Source: Prevotella bivia DSM 20514 (GTDB lineage Bacteria > Bacteroidota > Bacteroidia > Bacteroidales > Bacteroidaceae). From it: 64,000 nucleotides of DNA. The stretch is from the NCBI RefSeq assembly GCF_000262545.1, contig NZ_JH660660.1, positions 1,892,482-1,956,481 of the forward strand, read 5' to 3'. The notes under the pieces are model-generated. The model had not been told where the DNA came from. It did not search any database and saw nothing but the letters and a program-made list of their open reading frames with translations. Every line of letters starts with the position of its first letter. The stretch's first letter is position 1. Made by a program: the position numbers and the translations under genes. Below, piece by piece: positions 46,875 through 54,413 of this stretch.

Positions 46875-47321
46875 CTATATCAGCAATTTTCCTATTAGTT
46901 TGCGTTGTGTCCCCTCACCAATGATAGGTGCATGGGCATCTTCTGGGAAGAAGATTGTGAATTCGTTAGGTGAAACCGTGAAATAGGTTTGGGCAGGTTT
47001 AAAGTATAAGCCACAATCGCGCGCTTCATCGTAGGGGATATCGGGTTTGCCTAGTTTGTTAATAGGCGACCAGCCCATTGTCTCGTTCACTAATAATGGG
47101 ATTTGAACATCGATGTATTTTTTGTGAAATTCCAGCTTTTGTTGCTCTTTGTCTAATAGCGAAGATACATCTAAATTGATGAAAAGAGCATCGTCATCTA
47201 ACGTAATTCTTCCTGCTGAAAGTTTGGAGAAATCGGTTGATTTGATATATTCAAATAACTCTTGCATGCGTGGATGCAGAGAGTAATAACGCACTGCATC
47301 TTGTAAGTTTGCTAGTATCAT
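46875..47321 (-). CDS. YhcH/YjgK/YiaL (DUF386) family protein
   Basis: A 148-aa cupin-like protein of the family sometimes called sialic-acid-locus YhcH or beta-galactosidase subunit beta. The family signature runs through HPRMQELFEYIKSTDFSKLSAGRITLDDDALFINLD, EFHKKYIDVQIPL and FTIFFPEDAHAPII. The His-Lys/Asp set in the cupin pocket suggests metal or sugar-acid binding; in other species it is linked to sialic acid or sugar-acid catabolism. No sialidase neighbour is present. It has hairpins on both sides and is probably transcribed alone. Confidence 0.88.
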   Translation of the reverse strand: MILANLQDAVRYYSLHPRMQELFEYIKSTDFSKLSAGRITLDDDALFINLDVSSLLDKEQQKLEFHKKYIDVQIPLLVNETMGWSPINKLGKPDIPYDEARDCGLYFKPAQTYFTVSPNEFTIFFPEDAHAPIIGEGTQRKLIGKLLI

Positions 47322-47458
47322 AGTGTATTTTATTTATTGTTTATACTTACAAACTTACAAAAATTATTCCACGGTGTTCCTAGATATAGCCAATGAAGTT
47401 TGAAAAAATGGACTTTAGCTTTATTATTTATCTATGAATTGGTTACAACATAAAAGAG

Positions 47459-47485
47459 GAGCGGCACATTTTCCATGTACCGCTC
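47459..47485 (-). terminator. GAGCGG hairpin behind the DASS symporter gene
   Basis: Stem GAGCGG (47459-47464) and ACAT with complements (47475-47485), 70 bases past the symporter stop. The stem and loop share GAGCGGCACATTTT with the hairpin at 46794. Confidence 0.6.
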
Positions 47486-47555
47486 TCTGTGTTCTACAGT
47501 TAAAACGAATAACGAGGGAGCAAGAAATACTCCTTCAACTTATTGTGTCGACTTA

Positions 47556-49019
47556 TTATATTAAGTGCATCTGACCGATGACGAATAATAGGACATAGCC
47601 TAGAACGAGCGATATAAGACCACAACTTAATCCTACTTTCAACATTTGATTCTGCTTTACGAGTCCTGTAGAGTAGGCAATGGCGTTAGGAGGAGTTGAA
47701 ATAGGTAAACACATAGCACAAGATGCAGCGATAGCAATACCAACTAAAACAATGCTTGTCCCACCAATGCCGTCCAATTTATTACCCATACCACGGCATA
47801 CTACTGCGAGAATAGGAACAAGTAATGCAGCTGTTGCAGTGTTTGAAATGAAATTGGAGAGGAGATAGCAGATTAAGCCAGAAATCAGCATAATGAATAT
47901 AGGACTCCATGAGCCGAACGGAATACTCTCGATTGCGGCATCAGCCAATCCTGAACTGTCCATACCTAGCCCAATGGCAAATCCTCCAGCCACCATCCAA
48001 ATAACACTCCAGTCGATTTTCTGGAGGTCTTTTGCTGTTATAACACCCGTGATGGCGAATATACCCATTGGAATCATAGAGACGGTGTTGGTATCAATAC
48101 CAGTAATTTCTTTAGGAATTACCCAAAGGAGTATGGTAAGAGTGAAGGTTGCCATAACTACCCACATTCTCCACCCACGGTGAACGGCTCCATCAATCTT
48201 CAGTTCGATAGTTTTCTGTGTGAAAGGGTAATAGTGAAGGATAACTTTCCAAGAGATTATCAACAAGATGATGACGGTAGGCATCATAAGCAGAGCCCAC
48301 TGTGCAAATCCAATGTTCATATTGAGCCCTGCAGGGTCGTTGAGATACTTCAAGGCGATGAGGTTAGGAGGGGTTCCGATGGGCGTTCCCAAACCTCCTA
48401 AATTTGCAGCAACGGGGATTGATAAGGTCAATGCAATACGACCTTTACCGTTTGCTGGTAGTGCAGCAAATACCGGTGCAAGGAAAGTAAGCATCAATGC
48501 AGCTGTAGCTGTATTAGAGATAAACATAGAGAATAATCCTGTGATAAGTAGGAAACCTAGTAAGACATTCTCGCTCTTTTTTCCGAATGGTCGGATAAGA
48601 TTTCGTGCTAACAAGGTGTCAAGTCCCGATTTAGATGCGGCTATTGCTATGATGAAACCTGCAAGGAAAAGCATAATGATAGGGTCGGCAAATGAAGCCA
48701 TTATCTCTGTCGAGTCTAGTAACTTTCCTACATTATCTCCTTTGAATACACCAAAAGCATTTTTTGATACTGTAACACACATAATAGCTGTGAGGGCGAG
48801 TGATGTTGCCCAAGCAGGGATGCACTCGGTGAGCCAAGAAAGGATTGCAAAAACAAAGATTGCTATAACGCGTTGTTGAACGATTGTAAGACCATCGATA
48901 CCGAAAACATTGGAAGGTAGGTTCCAAACGATGGTCGTAACCACAATGATGGCAAGCAGTTGCCATACTTTCTTCTTATTGATGTGGTTAGAAAGTGCAT
49001 TAGAAATGTCTTCTGCCAT
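47556..49019 (-). CDS. SLC13/DASS-family sodium:anion symporter
   Basis: Inner-membrane carrier (487 aa, about 12 helices) for dicarboxylates or sulfate-type anions with sodium. Family marks are the repeated SNT motifs SNTATAALMLTFL and SNTATAALLVPILA, which form the substrate and sodium site, and PIGTPPNLIAL and PISTPPNAIAYSTG before two hairpins. The closest fit is a succinate/fumarate/malate carrier, which would suit the fermentative economy of Bacteroidales; the anion is not proven. It lies alone on the minus strand, divergent from the ABC importer. Confidence 0.9.
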   Translation of the reverse strand: MAEDISNALSNHINKKKVWQLLAIIVVTTIVWNLPSNVFGIDGLTIVQQRVIAIFVFAILSWLTECIPAWATSLALTAIMCVTVSKNAFGVFKGDNVGKLLDSTEIMASFADPIIMLFLAGFIIAIAASKSGLDTLLARNLIRPFGKKSENVLLGFLLITGLFSMFISNTATAALMLTFLAPVFAALPANGKGRIALTLSIPVAANLGGLGTPIGTPPNLIALKYLNDPAGLNMNIGFAQWALLMMPTVIILLIISWKVILHYYPFTQKTIELKIDGAVHRGWRMWVVMATFTLTILLWVIPKEITGIDTNTVSMIPMGIFAITGVITAKDLQKIDWSVIWMVAGGFAIGLGMDSSGLADAAIESIPFGSWSPIFIMLISGLICYLLSNFISNTATAALLVPILAVVCRGMGNKLDGIGGTSIVLVGIAIAASCAMCLPISTPPNAIAYSTGLVKQNQMLKVGLSCGLISLVLGYVLLFVIGQMHLI

Positions 49020-49107
49020 AATTGAAACTGTTTAGTATTGTTAGTAATAATTGCTGACTAAGTTACAAAAAAAAACTTATTACATTCAATAAGCCACAGT
49101 TTTTTTG

Positions 49108-49115
49108 TATTTTTG
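49108..49115 (+). promoter_or_regulatory. Bacteroidetes -7 box (TATTTTTG) for the ABC importer
   Basis: TATTTTTG matches TAnnTTTG, 18 bases before the ATG at 49134, so the leader is about 12 bases. Confidence 0.55.
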
Positions 49116-49133
49116 CACAAATATTTTTCAATT

Positions 49134-50264
49134 ATGTGGAAATATATATTCTATTTTTTTTCTCTGTTGTTAGTTTTGACGAGTTGTAATATTCGTAAGC
49201 ATACTGATAGTAGTGATGTCGAAGAAGGCGACACTTTAAAGCTTGAGTATGCAAAGCATCTAACTATAGTGAAATACTCTGATTTTACTAAGGTAGAAAT
49301 ACATAATCCATGGAAAAAGCATACAATCTTGCATACTTATTATTTATCGGATGCTCCTATAAAGAAAGCTGTATCTGACAAAGAAAATCTTATAGTCTTA
49401 CCACTGAAGCGTTGTGTGGTTTTTACTACTGCTCATGCTAATTTGTTCGAGATGTTGGAAGCTCAAAAATCAATCGTAGGTGTAACCGACCTTAAATATA
49501 TGCTGATCTCTGATGTTCAGAAGCGTGCCCAACAGGCTGATGGTGCAGAAGGAAAAATTACAGATTGTGGCGAGAGCATGAAACCTAATGTGGAGAAAAT
49601 AATCACGTTGGAGCCTCAAGCCATCTTCGTTTCGCCTTTTGAGAATAGTGGGGGGTATGGCAGATTAGATAAAGCAGGTGTTCCGTTAATAGAGTGTGCT
49701 GAGTATATGGAGACGTCGGCATTGGGTAGAGCAGAGTGGATGAAGTTTTATGGTATACTTGTTGGTAAGGAAAAAGAAGCCGACTCATTATTTAATGTCG
49801 TAAAGACCAATTATTGGAAATTGCATAACTTAGCAAAGAAGAGTAAGCTTTCGCGTAGTGTTTTGCCAGATCGCAAGGTAGGTTCAGTGTGGTATGTACC
49901 TGGCGGTGAGAGTAGTGTAGGGTTACTTTATAAAGATGCTTTAGGAAAATATGCCTATAGTAGCGACAAACATAGTGGCAGCTTATCCTTGCCTTTTGAA
50001 ACGATTGTGTCAAAGTTTGGTAAGGCTGACTTTTGGATACTTTCTTATGTAGGGAATTGCAACAAGGAAATATTGCTACAAGAGTCGCCCGATTATAAGA
50101 TTTTGAAGCCTCTTCGTGAAGGTGAGGTTTATGGTTGTAAGATAGACAAAGTTCCTTATTTTGAGGAAGTGAGTTGGCATCCCGATTGGCTTTTGCAAGA
50201 TTTGATACAGCTTTTCCATCCAGATTTAAAGATAGCCCCTTTAAGATATTATAAGCGTTTGTAA
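49134..50264 (+). CDS. ABC-importer substrate-binding lipoprotein (iron/siderophore/cobalamin type, TroA-like)
   Basis: Start at ATG 49134: MWKYIFYFFSLLLVLTSC with lipobox Cys18. The frame from 49113 would begin inside the promoter. The two-lobed TroA fold is indicated by VVFTTAHANLFEMLEAQKSIVGVTDL, PNVEKIITLEPQAIFVSPFEN and the closing VSWHPDWLLQDLIQLFHPDL. Such proteins bind Fe-siderophore, haem or cobalamin in the periplasm. It is 18 bases ahead of the FecCD permease gene. The ligand cannot be told from the sequence. Confidence 0.88.
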   Translation: MWKYIFYFFSLLLVLTSCNIRKHTDSSDVEEGDTLKLEYAKHLTIVKYSDFTKVEIHNPWKKHTILHTYYLSDAPIKKAVSDKENLIVLPLKRCVVFTTAHANLFEMLEAQKSIVGVTDLKYMLISDVQKRAQQADGAEGKITDCGESMKPNVEKIITLEPQAIFVSPFENSGGYGRLDKAGVPLIECAEYMETSALGRAEWMKFYGILVGKEKEADSLFNVVKTNYWKLHNLAKKSKLSRSVLPDRKVGSVWYVPGGESSVGLLYKDALGKYAYSSDKHSGSLSLPFETIVSKFGKADFWILSYVGNCNKEILLQESPDYKILKPLREGEVYGCKIDKVPYFEEVSWHPDWLLQDLIQLFHPDLKIAPLRYYKRL

Positions 50265-50282
50265 AATGTTATAGCCTAAGTG

Positions 50283-51299
50283 ATGAAGCAACATAATATA
50301 GTTATTAATGCTTTTCTTGTTGTTGGAATAGCAGTTCTGTTTTGTTTCAATCTTTGTATTGGAGCTGTGGAAATTCCTCTTTTAGAGATAATTAGTATAT
50401 TGCGAGGCGTAGAGGTGGAAGATGATAGTTGGCGTTTTATAATTTTAGAAAACAGATTGCCACAAGCTATTACAGCATTGCTATGTGGTAGTGTGTTGGC
50501 TGCAAATGGATTAATCTTACAAACCTTATTTAGTAATCCTTTGGCTGGACCTGATGTTTTTGGCATTAATAGTGGAGCAGCACTAGGTGTGGCTTTGGTA
50601 ATGTTATTATTAGGAGGCACTGTTTCGGTTTCAAGTTTTTCTTTTACAGGCTTTTTTGCTATTTTAATAGCTGCTTTTGTAGGGGCGATGGTAGTAACAA
50701 TGCTTATATCCTTATTATCTAACTTTGTGCATAGCAATACAATGTTATTAGTAGTTGGTATTATGGTGGGATATTTGGCATCATCAGTGGTATCGCTTTT
50801 AAATTTTTTCTCAACAGCAGATGGAGTAAAAAGCTATATGATTTGGGGGTTGGGCGATTTTGGTAGCGTATCTTCCAATCAGTTATTACCTTTCTCTATG
50901 CTTTGCCTTGTCGGAATTATTCTGACATTACTTTTGATAAAGCCATTAAATATATTGTCGTTAGGTTCTCTTTATGCTGAGAGTTTAGGTATTAACACAA
51001 AAAAAATGCGAACAGTTTTGCTAGCCTTAACAGGTATATTAACGGCAATTACTACCGCCTTTTGTGGTCCTATATTGTTTCTAGGTTTGGCTGTTCCGCA
51101 CATGGCACGCTTGGTGTTGAAGTCGGAAAACCAATTAAAGTTATTGCCAACAACACTTCTAAGTGGATCGTTAATAGCATTACTATGTAATCTTCTTTGT
51201 TTTCTTCCAAGAGAGAGTGGTGTTCTGCCATTAAATGTGGTAACACCTATTATTGGTGCCCCTGTTATTATCTATATTCTAATACGAAGTAGAAAATAG
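50283..51299 (+). CDS. FecCD-family ABC-importer permease
   Basis: Inner-membrane channel subunit (338 aa, about 9-10 helices) of the BtuC/FecCD family: RLPQAITALLCGSVLAANGLILQTLFSNPLAGPDVFGINSGAALGV is the family core and CGPILFLGLAVPHMARLV the ATPase-contact EAA-like loop. The ATG at 50283 is the start; a GTG one codon earlier is the alternative. It is the partner of the binding protein 18 bases upstream. No ATPase (FecE/BtuD) gene follows: the next gene is a uracil permease. Confidence 0.9.
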   Translation: MKQHNIVINAFLVVGIAVLFCFNLCIGAVEIPLLEIISILRGVEVEDDSWRFIILENRLPQAITALLCGSVLAANGLILQTLFSNPLAGPDVFGINSGAALGVALVMLLLGGTVSVSSFSFTGFFAILIAAFVGAMVVTMLISLLSNFVHSNTMLLVVGIMVGYLASSVVSLLNFFSTADGVKSYMIWGLGDFGSVSSNQLLPFSMLCLVGIILTLLLIKPLNILSLGSLYAESLGINTKKMRTVLLALTGILTAITTAFCGPILFLGLAVPHMARLVLKSENQLKLLPTTLLSGSLIALLCNLLCFLPRESGVLPLNVVTPIIGAPVIIYILIRSRK

Positions 51300-51352
51300 C
51301 CGACTAATAAAATATTTATCGTTTAGGTGATAGTTTCTTCCTATTAATTTTA

Positions 51353-51360
51353 TAATTTTG
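51353..51360 (+). promoter_or_regulatory. Bacteroidetes -7 box (TAATTTTG) for the uracil permease gene
   Basis: Exact TAnnTTTG match, 61 bases before the ATG, giving the permease its own promoter separate from the ABC pair. Confidence 0.6.
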
Positions 51361-51421
51361 CACTCGATTAGCAAATATCATACTTGCTACCTCATAAAGA
51401 ATTTACTCTTTATTAAATATA

Positions 51422-52630
51422 ATGGATACAAATAACTTAACAACTTTCAGAAAAACGTTGGTGGGAGTACAATTCCTCTTCGTTGCGTTTGGTGCTACCG
51501 TCTTAGTTCCGTTGCTCGTGGGGCTTGATCCTTCAACAGCATTATTTACGGCAGGTATAGGAACCTTCATCTTTCATCTCATTACGAAAGGTAAGGTTCC
51601 TATTTTTTTAGGATCATCATTTGCCTTTATAGCCCCTATTATTGCAGCATCAAAAGAGTGGGGTATGCCAGGTACATTAGCTTCATTTGCAGGTGTGGCA
51701 CTGGTTTATTTTGTGATGTCAGTATTGGTAAAATGGCAGGGAAAAGCTTTGCTTGATAAGATCTTCCCTCCTGTAGTTATTGGTCCTGTTATTATTTTGA
51801 TAGGTCTGTCGCTTTCTGGCTCTGCTGTTGATATGGCTAAGACAAATTGGCTTTTAGCTTTTGTGTCATTGATAACAGCTATTTTAGTGTTAACCTTAGG
51901 TAAGGGATTGTTTAAGTTAGTGCCAGTTATTAGTGGTATTATTGTGGGCTATATTGTAGCTATGTTTATAGGTGAGGTCGATTTTAAACCTGTACAAGAA
52001 GCAGCTTGGTTTGCTTTACCTTCTGCAATATCAAATTTTCATCTACCACATTTTGCTTTGGAACCATTCCTTTATATGATACCAGTGGCTATAGCCCCTG
52101 TTATTGAGCATGTAGGCGATGTATATGTAGTAAGTGCTGTTGCAGATAAAGACTTTGTGAAAGAGCCTGGTCTTCACCGTACAATGTTAGGTGATGGTCT
52201 TGCTTGTCTTGCTGCGAGCCTTTTTGGAGGTCCTCCTGTAACTACCTATAGTGAGGTAACTGGAGCTATGAGTATCACCAGGGTTACTCAGCCACAAGTT
52301 ATACGTATAGCAGCATTGACAGCAATTGTTTTTTCAGTAATTGGTAAGTTGAGCGCATTGCTAAGAAGTATTCCAACAGCAGTATTAGGGGGTATTATGC
52401 TATTATTATTCGGAACGATAGCATCTGTTGGAATTCACAATCTTATTCAACATAGGGTAGACTTAAACCAAACACGTAATATTATTATTATTTCCGTAAC
52501 ATTAACAATGGGTATTGGCGGAGCAGTATTAAGTTTTGGTGGTTTTTCTATGAGTGGAATTGGACTAGCAGCGATTATTGGCGTTGTTCTTAATCTTGTT
52601 TTACCTTCAGAAAATAAAGCAGATAAATAA
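51422..52630 (+). CDS. Uracil/xanthine permease (nucleobase:cation symporter-2)
   Basis: Inner-membrane NCS2 symporter, 402 aa and 14 helices by family. Signatures: FVAFGATVLVPLLVGLDPSTALFTAGIGTFIFHL near the N-terminus, IEHVGDVYVVSAVADKDFV and GDGLACLAASLFGGPPVTTYSEVTGAMSITRV. These match UraA; the glutamate in PVIEHVGD is the substrate-contacting residue. It would import uracil with protons for salvage, in keeping with the uridine phosphorylase gene 6 kb away. The terminator at 52650-52681 follows. Confidence 0.92.
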   Translation: MDTNNLTTFRKTLVGVQFLFVAFGATVLVPLLVGLDPSTALFTAGIGTFIFHLITKGKVPIFLGSSFAFIAPIIAASKEWGMPGTLASFAGVALVYFVMSVLVKWQGKALLDKIFPPVVIGPVIILIGLSLSGSAVDMAKTNWLLAFVSLITAILVLTLGKGLFKLVPVISGIIVGYIVAMFIGEVDFKPVQEAAWFALPSAISNFHLPHFALEPFLYMIPVAIAPVIEHVGDVYVVSAVADKDFVKEPGLHRTMLGDGLACLAASLFGGPPVTTYSEVTGAMSITRVTQPQVIRIAALTAIVFSVIGKLSALLRSIPTAVLGGIMLLLFGTIASVGIHNLIQHRVDLNQTRNIIIISVTLTMGIGGAVLSFGGFSMSGIGLAAIIGVVLNLVLPSENKADK

Positions 52631-52649
52631 AAAAAAGGATATGAACAAT

Positions 52650-52681
52650 AAAGGGGATCACCTATTATGGCGATCCTCTTT
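52650..52681. terminator. Bidirectional terminator between the permease gene and the hemW operon
   Basis: A 10-bp stem AAAGGGGATC (52650-52659) with a partner at 52672-52681 containing one G-U pair. It lies 20 bases past the permease stop and 5 bases past the small gene stop at 52686. Confidence 0.8.
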
Positions 52682-52685
52682 GTTA

Positions 52686-53012
52686 TTATAAGCGTAGTGT
52701 TCTTTTGTATCTTTCTTTCAATTCTTGATCGACTTCCTCAAGCGTTTTGCCATTTGCCAATCTTGATTTAAAATATCTCCAACCTAACCAAATACTAAGC
52801 ATACCTAATAGGGCAAGAATATATTGAAGAATAATAGATTTCACTACTTGTTGGAGGAGAGCTTCACATCCAATAAAGCCACCGATTAATAGCGTATAAT
52901 CTATTAACCCCCAACTATAATATGACTTTTTAATGGCTTGATATTCATCACTATTTAATCTTATCTTTTCTTTGTTTTCTTCCCAAAGATTTTCAAATTC
53001 TTGTTCTGTCAT
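52686..53012 (-). CDS. Small membrane protein, unknown function (108 aa)
   Basis: Two hydrophobic segments (about residues 33-50, WGLIDYTLLIGGFIGCEAL, and 62-80, IILQYILALLGMLSIWLGW) flank charged ends: an acidic N-terminus MTEQEFENLWEENKEKI and a basic C-terminus RYKRTL. It is probably an inner-membrane protein. It follows hemW by 34 bases on the same strand, so it is likely co-transcribed; I recognise no family. Confidence 0.7.
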   Translation of the reverse strand: MTEQEFENLWEENKEKIRLNSDEYQAIKKSYYSWGLIDYTLLIGGFIGCEALLQQVVKSIILQYILALLGMLSIWLGWRYFKSRLANGKTLEEVDQELKERYKRTLRL

Positions 53013-53046
53013 AATCTATGTGTTTTAAAGCGTTTAAAACTCTATG

Positions 53047-54198
53047 TTATGCTATAATCAAATCAACCATGATCGTATCACTGATATATAAACCTTTTCT
53101 TGTTATCGTATAGCAAGTATCATTCTTGCGAAGATACCCATTTTCAATGTATGACGCTGCATTTGTTAAGAAATATCTTCTATACTTTTCTTCAAATTCT
53201 GCTATGTTTAATCCCTCTTTTGTCCTAAGTGCCGTTACTATGCTATCATTGTAATGCGTGTTTGCATCAATGGTTTCTTCTTCATAAGCAGGCTTATCTT
53301 GTTCTATGGCGTTAATGTATTTAGTGAGATCGGCATAGTTCCAACGACGCGTATTGAGGTCATAAGAATGTGCTGCAGCTCCAATACCAATATAGGGTAT
53401 GTTGTGCCAATAAGAACTATTATGTTGAGATCGAAAACCTTGTTTAGCGAAGTTGCTGATCTCGTATTGTTCATAGCCAGCTTTTTCTAATCGATCAATA
53501 AGCACTTCATACATTTCCCGATATTGTTCTTCGTCTATCTGCTTTACTCTTTGATGCTTTTGCATGGTATAGAGCGCAGTACCTTCTTCATACATTAGGC
53601 TATAAGCAGAAATGTGTTCTACGTTGAGGGCAATAGCCTTTTCTATATCGGCAATCCATTCTTCTTGTGTTTCATTGGGGAAACCGAACATGAGATCAAT
53701 TGAGATATTATTGATACCTACACTCCTAAGTAGCTGAATAGCTTCTGGTATTTTTGAGGAAGTATGCCTACGATGAAGAAATTTAAGTCTTTCGTCAGAG
53801 AATGTTTGAACACCCATTGATACCCTATTGAACGGAAGGGTTTTAAGTATTTGTACAAAATCCTCTGTAATATCTTCTGGGTTACATTCTATTGTGATTT
53901 CTTTTAGCTGCGTAGCTCCATTATTTGTGTGATGTAAGAAGGTTTTATTAATTTGTTCAAAGATTTGAACCAGCTCCTCTGATGTGAGTTGCGAGGGAGT
54001 TCCTCCACCAAAATAAATAGTAGAAAGTTCTGCCTTTTGCTTGCCGATCTCCTTGCAAACAGCATTGATGTATCTTTGTCTTTGAGTAAGTGTATTTTCG
54101 TTTTCTCTTTTCGCTGCATTTTTTGTAAGTGTAGCATAGAAGCCACAATATATACATCTACTAGCACAAAAAGGTATATGGATATAGAGTCCTGTCAT
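53047..54198 (-). CDS. hemW: HemW, radical SAM haem chaperone (coproporphyrinogen III oxidase-like)
   Basis: The radical SAM Cys set is CASRCIYC at residues 11-18 (Cys11, Cys15, Cys18), next to YFGGGTPSQL. The HNxxYW motif (HNSSYWHNIPYIGIG) is the HemW mark that separates it from HemN, along with SAYSLMYEEGTALY. HemW binds haem and delivers it, and is not the decarboxylating oxidase. The length is 383 aa. Its promoter is at 54242-54249, divergent from the EF-G paralogue. Cytoplasmic. Confidence 0.93.
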   Translation of the reverse strand: MTGLYIHIPFCASRCIYCGFYATLTKNAAKRENENTLTQRQRYINAVCKEIGKQKAELSTIYFGGGTPSQLTSEELVQIFEQINKTFLHHTNNGATQLKEITIECNPEDITEDFVQILKTLPFNRVSMGVQTFSDERLKFLHRRHTSSKIPEAIQLLRSVGINNISIDLMFGFPNETQEEWIADIEKAIALNVEHISAYSLMYEEGTALYTMQKHQRVKQIDEEQYREMYEVLIDRLEKAGYEQYEISNFAKQGFRSQHNSSYWHNIPYIGIGAAAHSYDLNTRRWNYADLTKYINAIEQDKPAYEEETIDANTHYNDSIVTALRTKEGLNIAEFEEKYRRYFLTNAASYIENGYLRKNDTCYTITRKGLYISDTIMVDLIIA

Positions 54199-54241
54199 TA
54201 TTATTTTTCTATATAATATGTGATGAAGTCAAAATTTATTG

Positions 54242-54249
54242 CAAATGTA
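54242..54249 (-). promoter_or_regulatory. Bacteroidetes -7 box (TACATTTG) for hemW
   Basis: CAAATGTA on the plus strand reads TACATTTG on the minus strand, 44 bases before the hemW ATG. Confidence 0.55.
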
Positions 54250-54336
54250 CTAATTTGCCTTAATTTTTTGTGATTTATTGCTTTTATTTTTTGGTTCTTT
54301 CAATCAAAATGTATAATTTAGGCGACAGATAGTATT

Positions 54337-54344
54337 TAGATTTG
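54337..54344 (+). promoter_or_regulatory. Bacteroidetes -7 box (TAGATTTG) for the EF-G paralogue
   Basis: TAGATTTG matches TAnnTTTG and leaves a leader of about 63 bases before the ATG at 54414. It lies 87 bases from the hemW box in opposite orientation. Confidence 0.55.
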
Positions 54345-54413
54345 CAAAATGCAGATTTGATGCTTGATAACCTGATAATTTAACATTTTACTAACTACTT
54401 AAATCAATCTGTT

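Noticed and set aside
48268..48879. 203-aa plus-strand open frame opposite the DASS symporter gene
   Set aside because: It mirrors the symporter coding sequence and has no start context or domain; the minus-strand gene is certain.
50276..50737. 153-aa minus-strand open frame opposite the FecCD permease gene
   Set aside because: It is a shadow of the permease frame with no recognisable features.
53047..54198. HemN (oxygen-independent coproporphyrinogen III dehydrogenase)
   Set aside because: The HNSSYW motif is the HemW signature, and HemN-specific residues are not seen.
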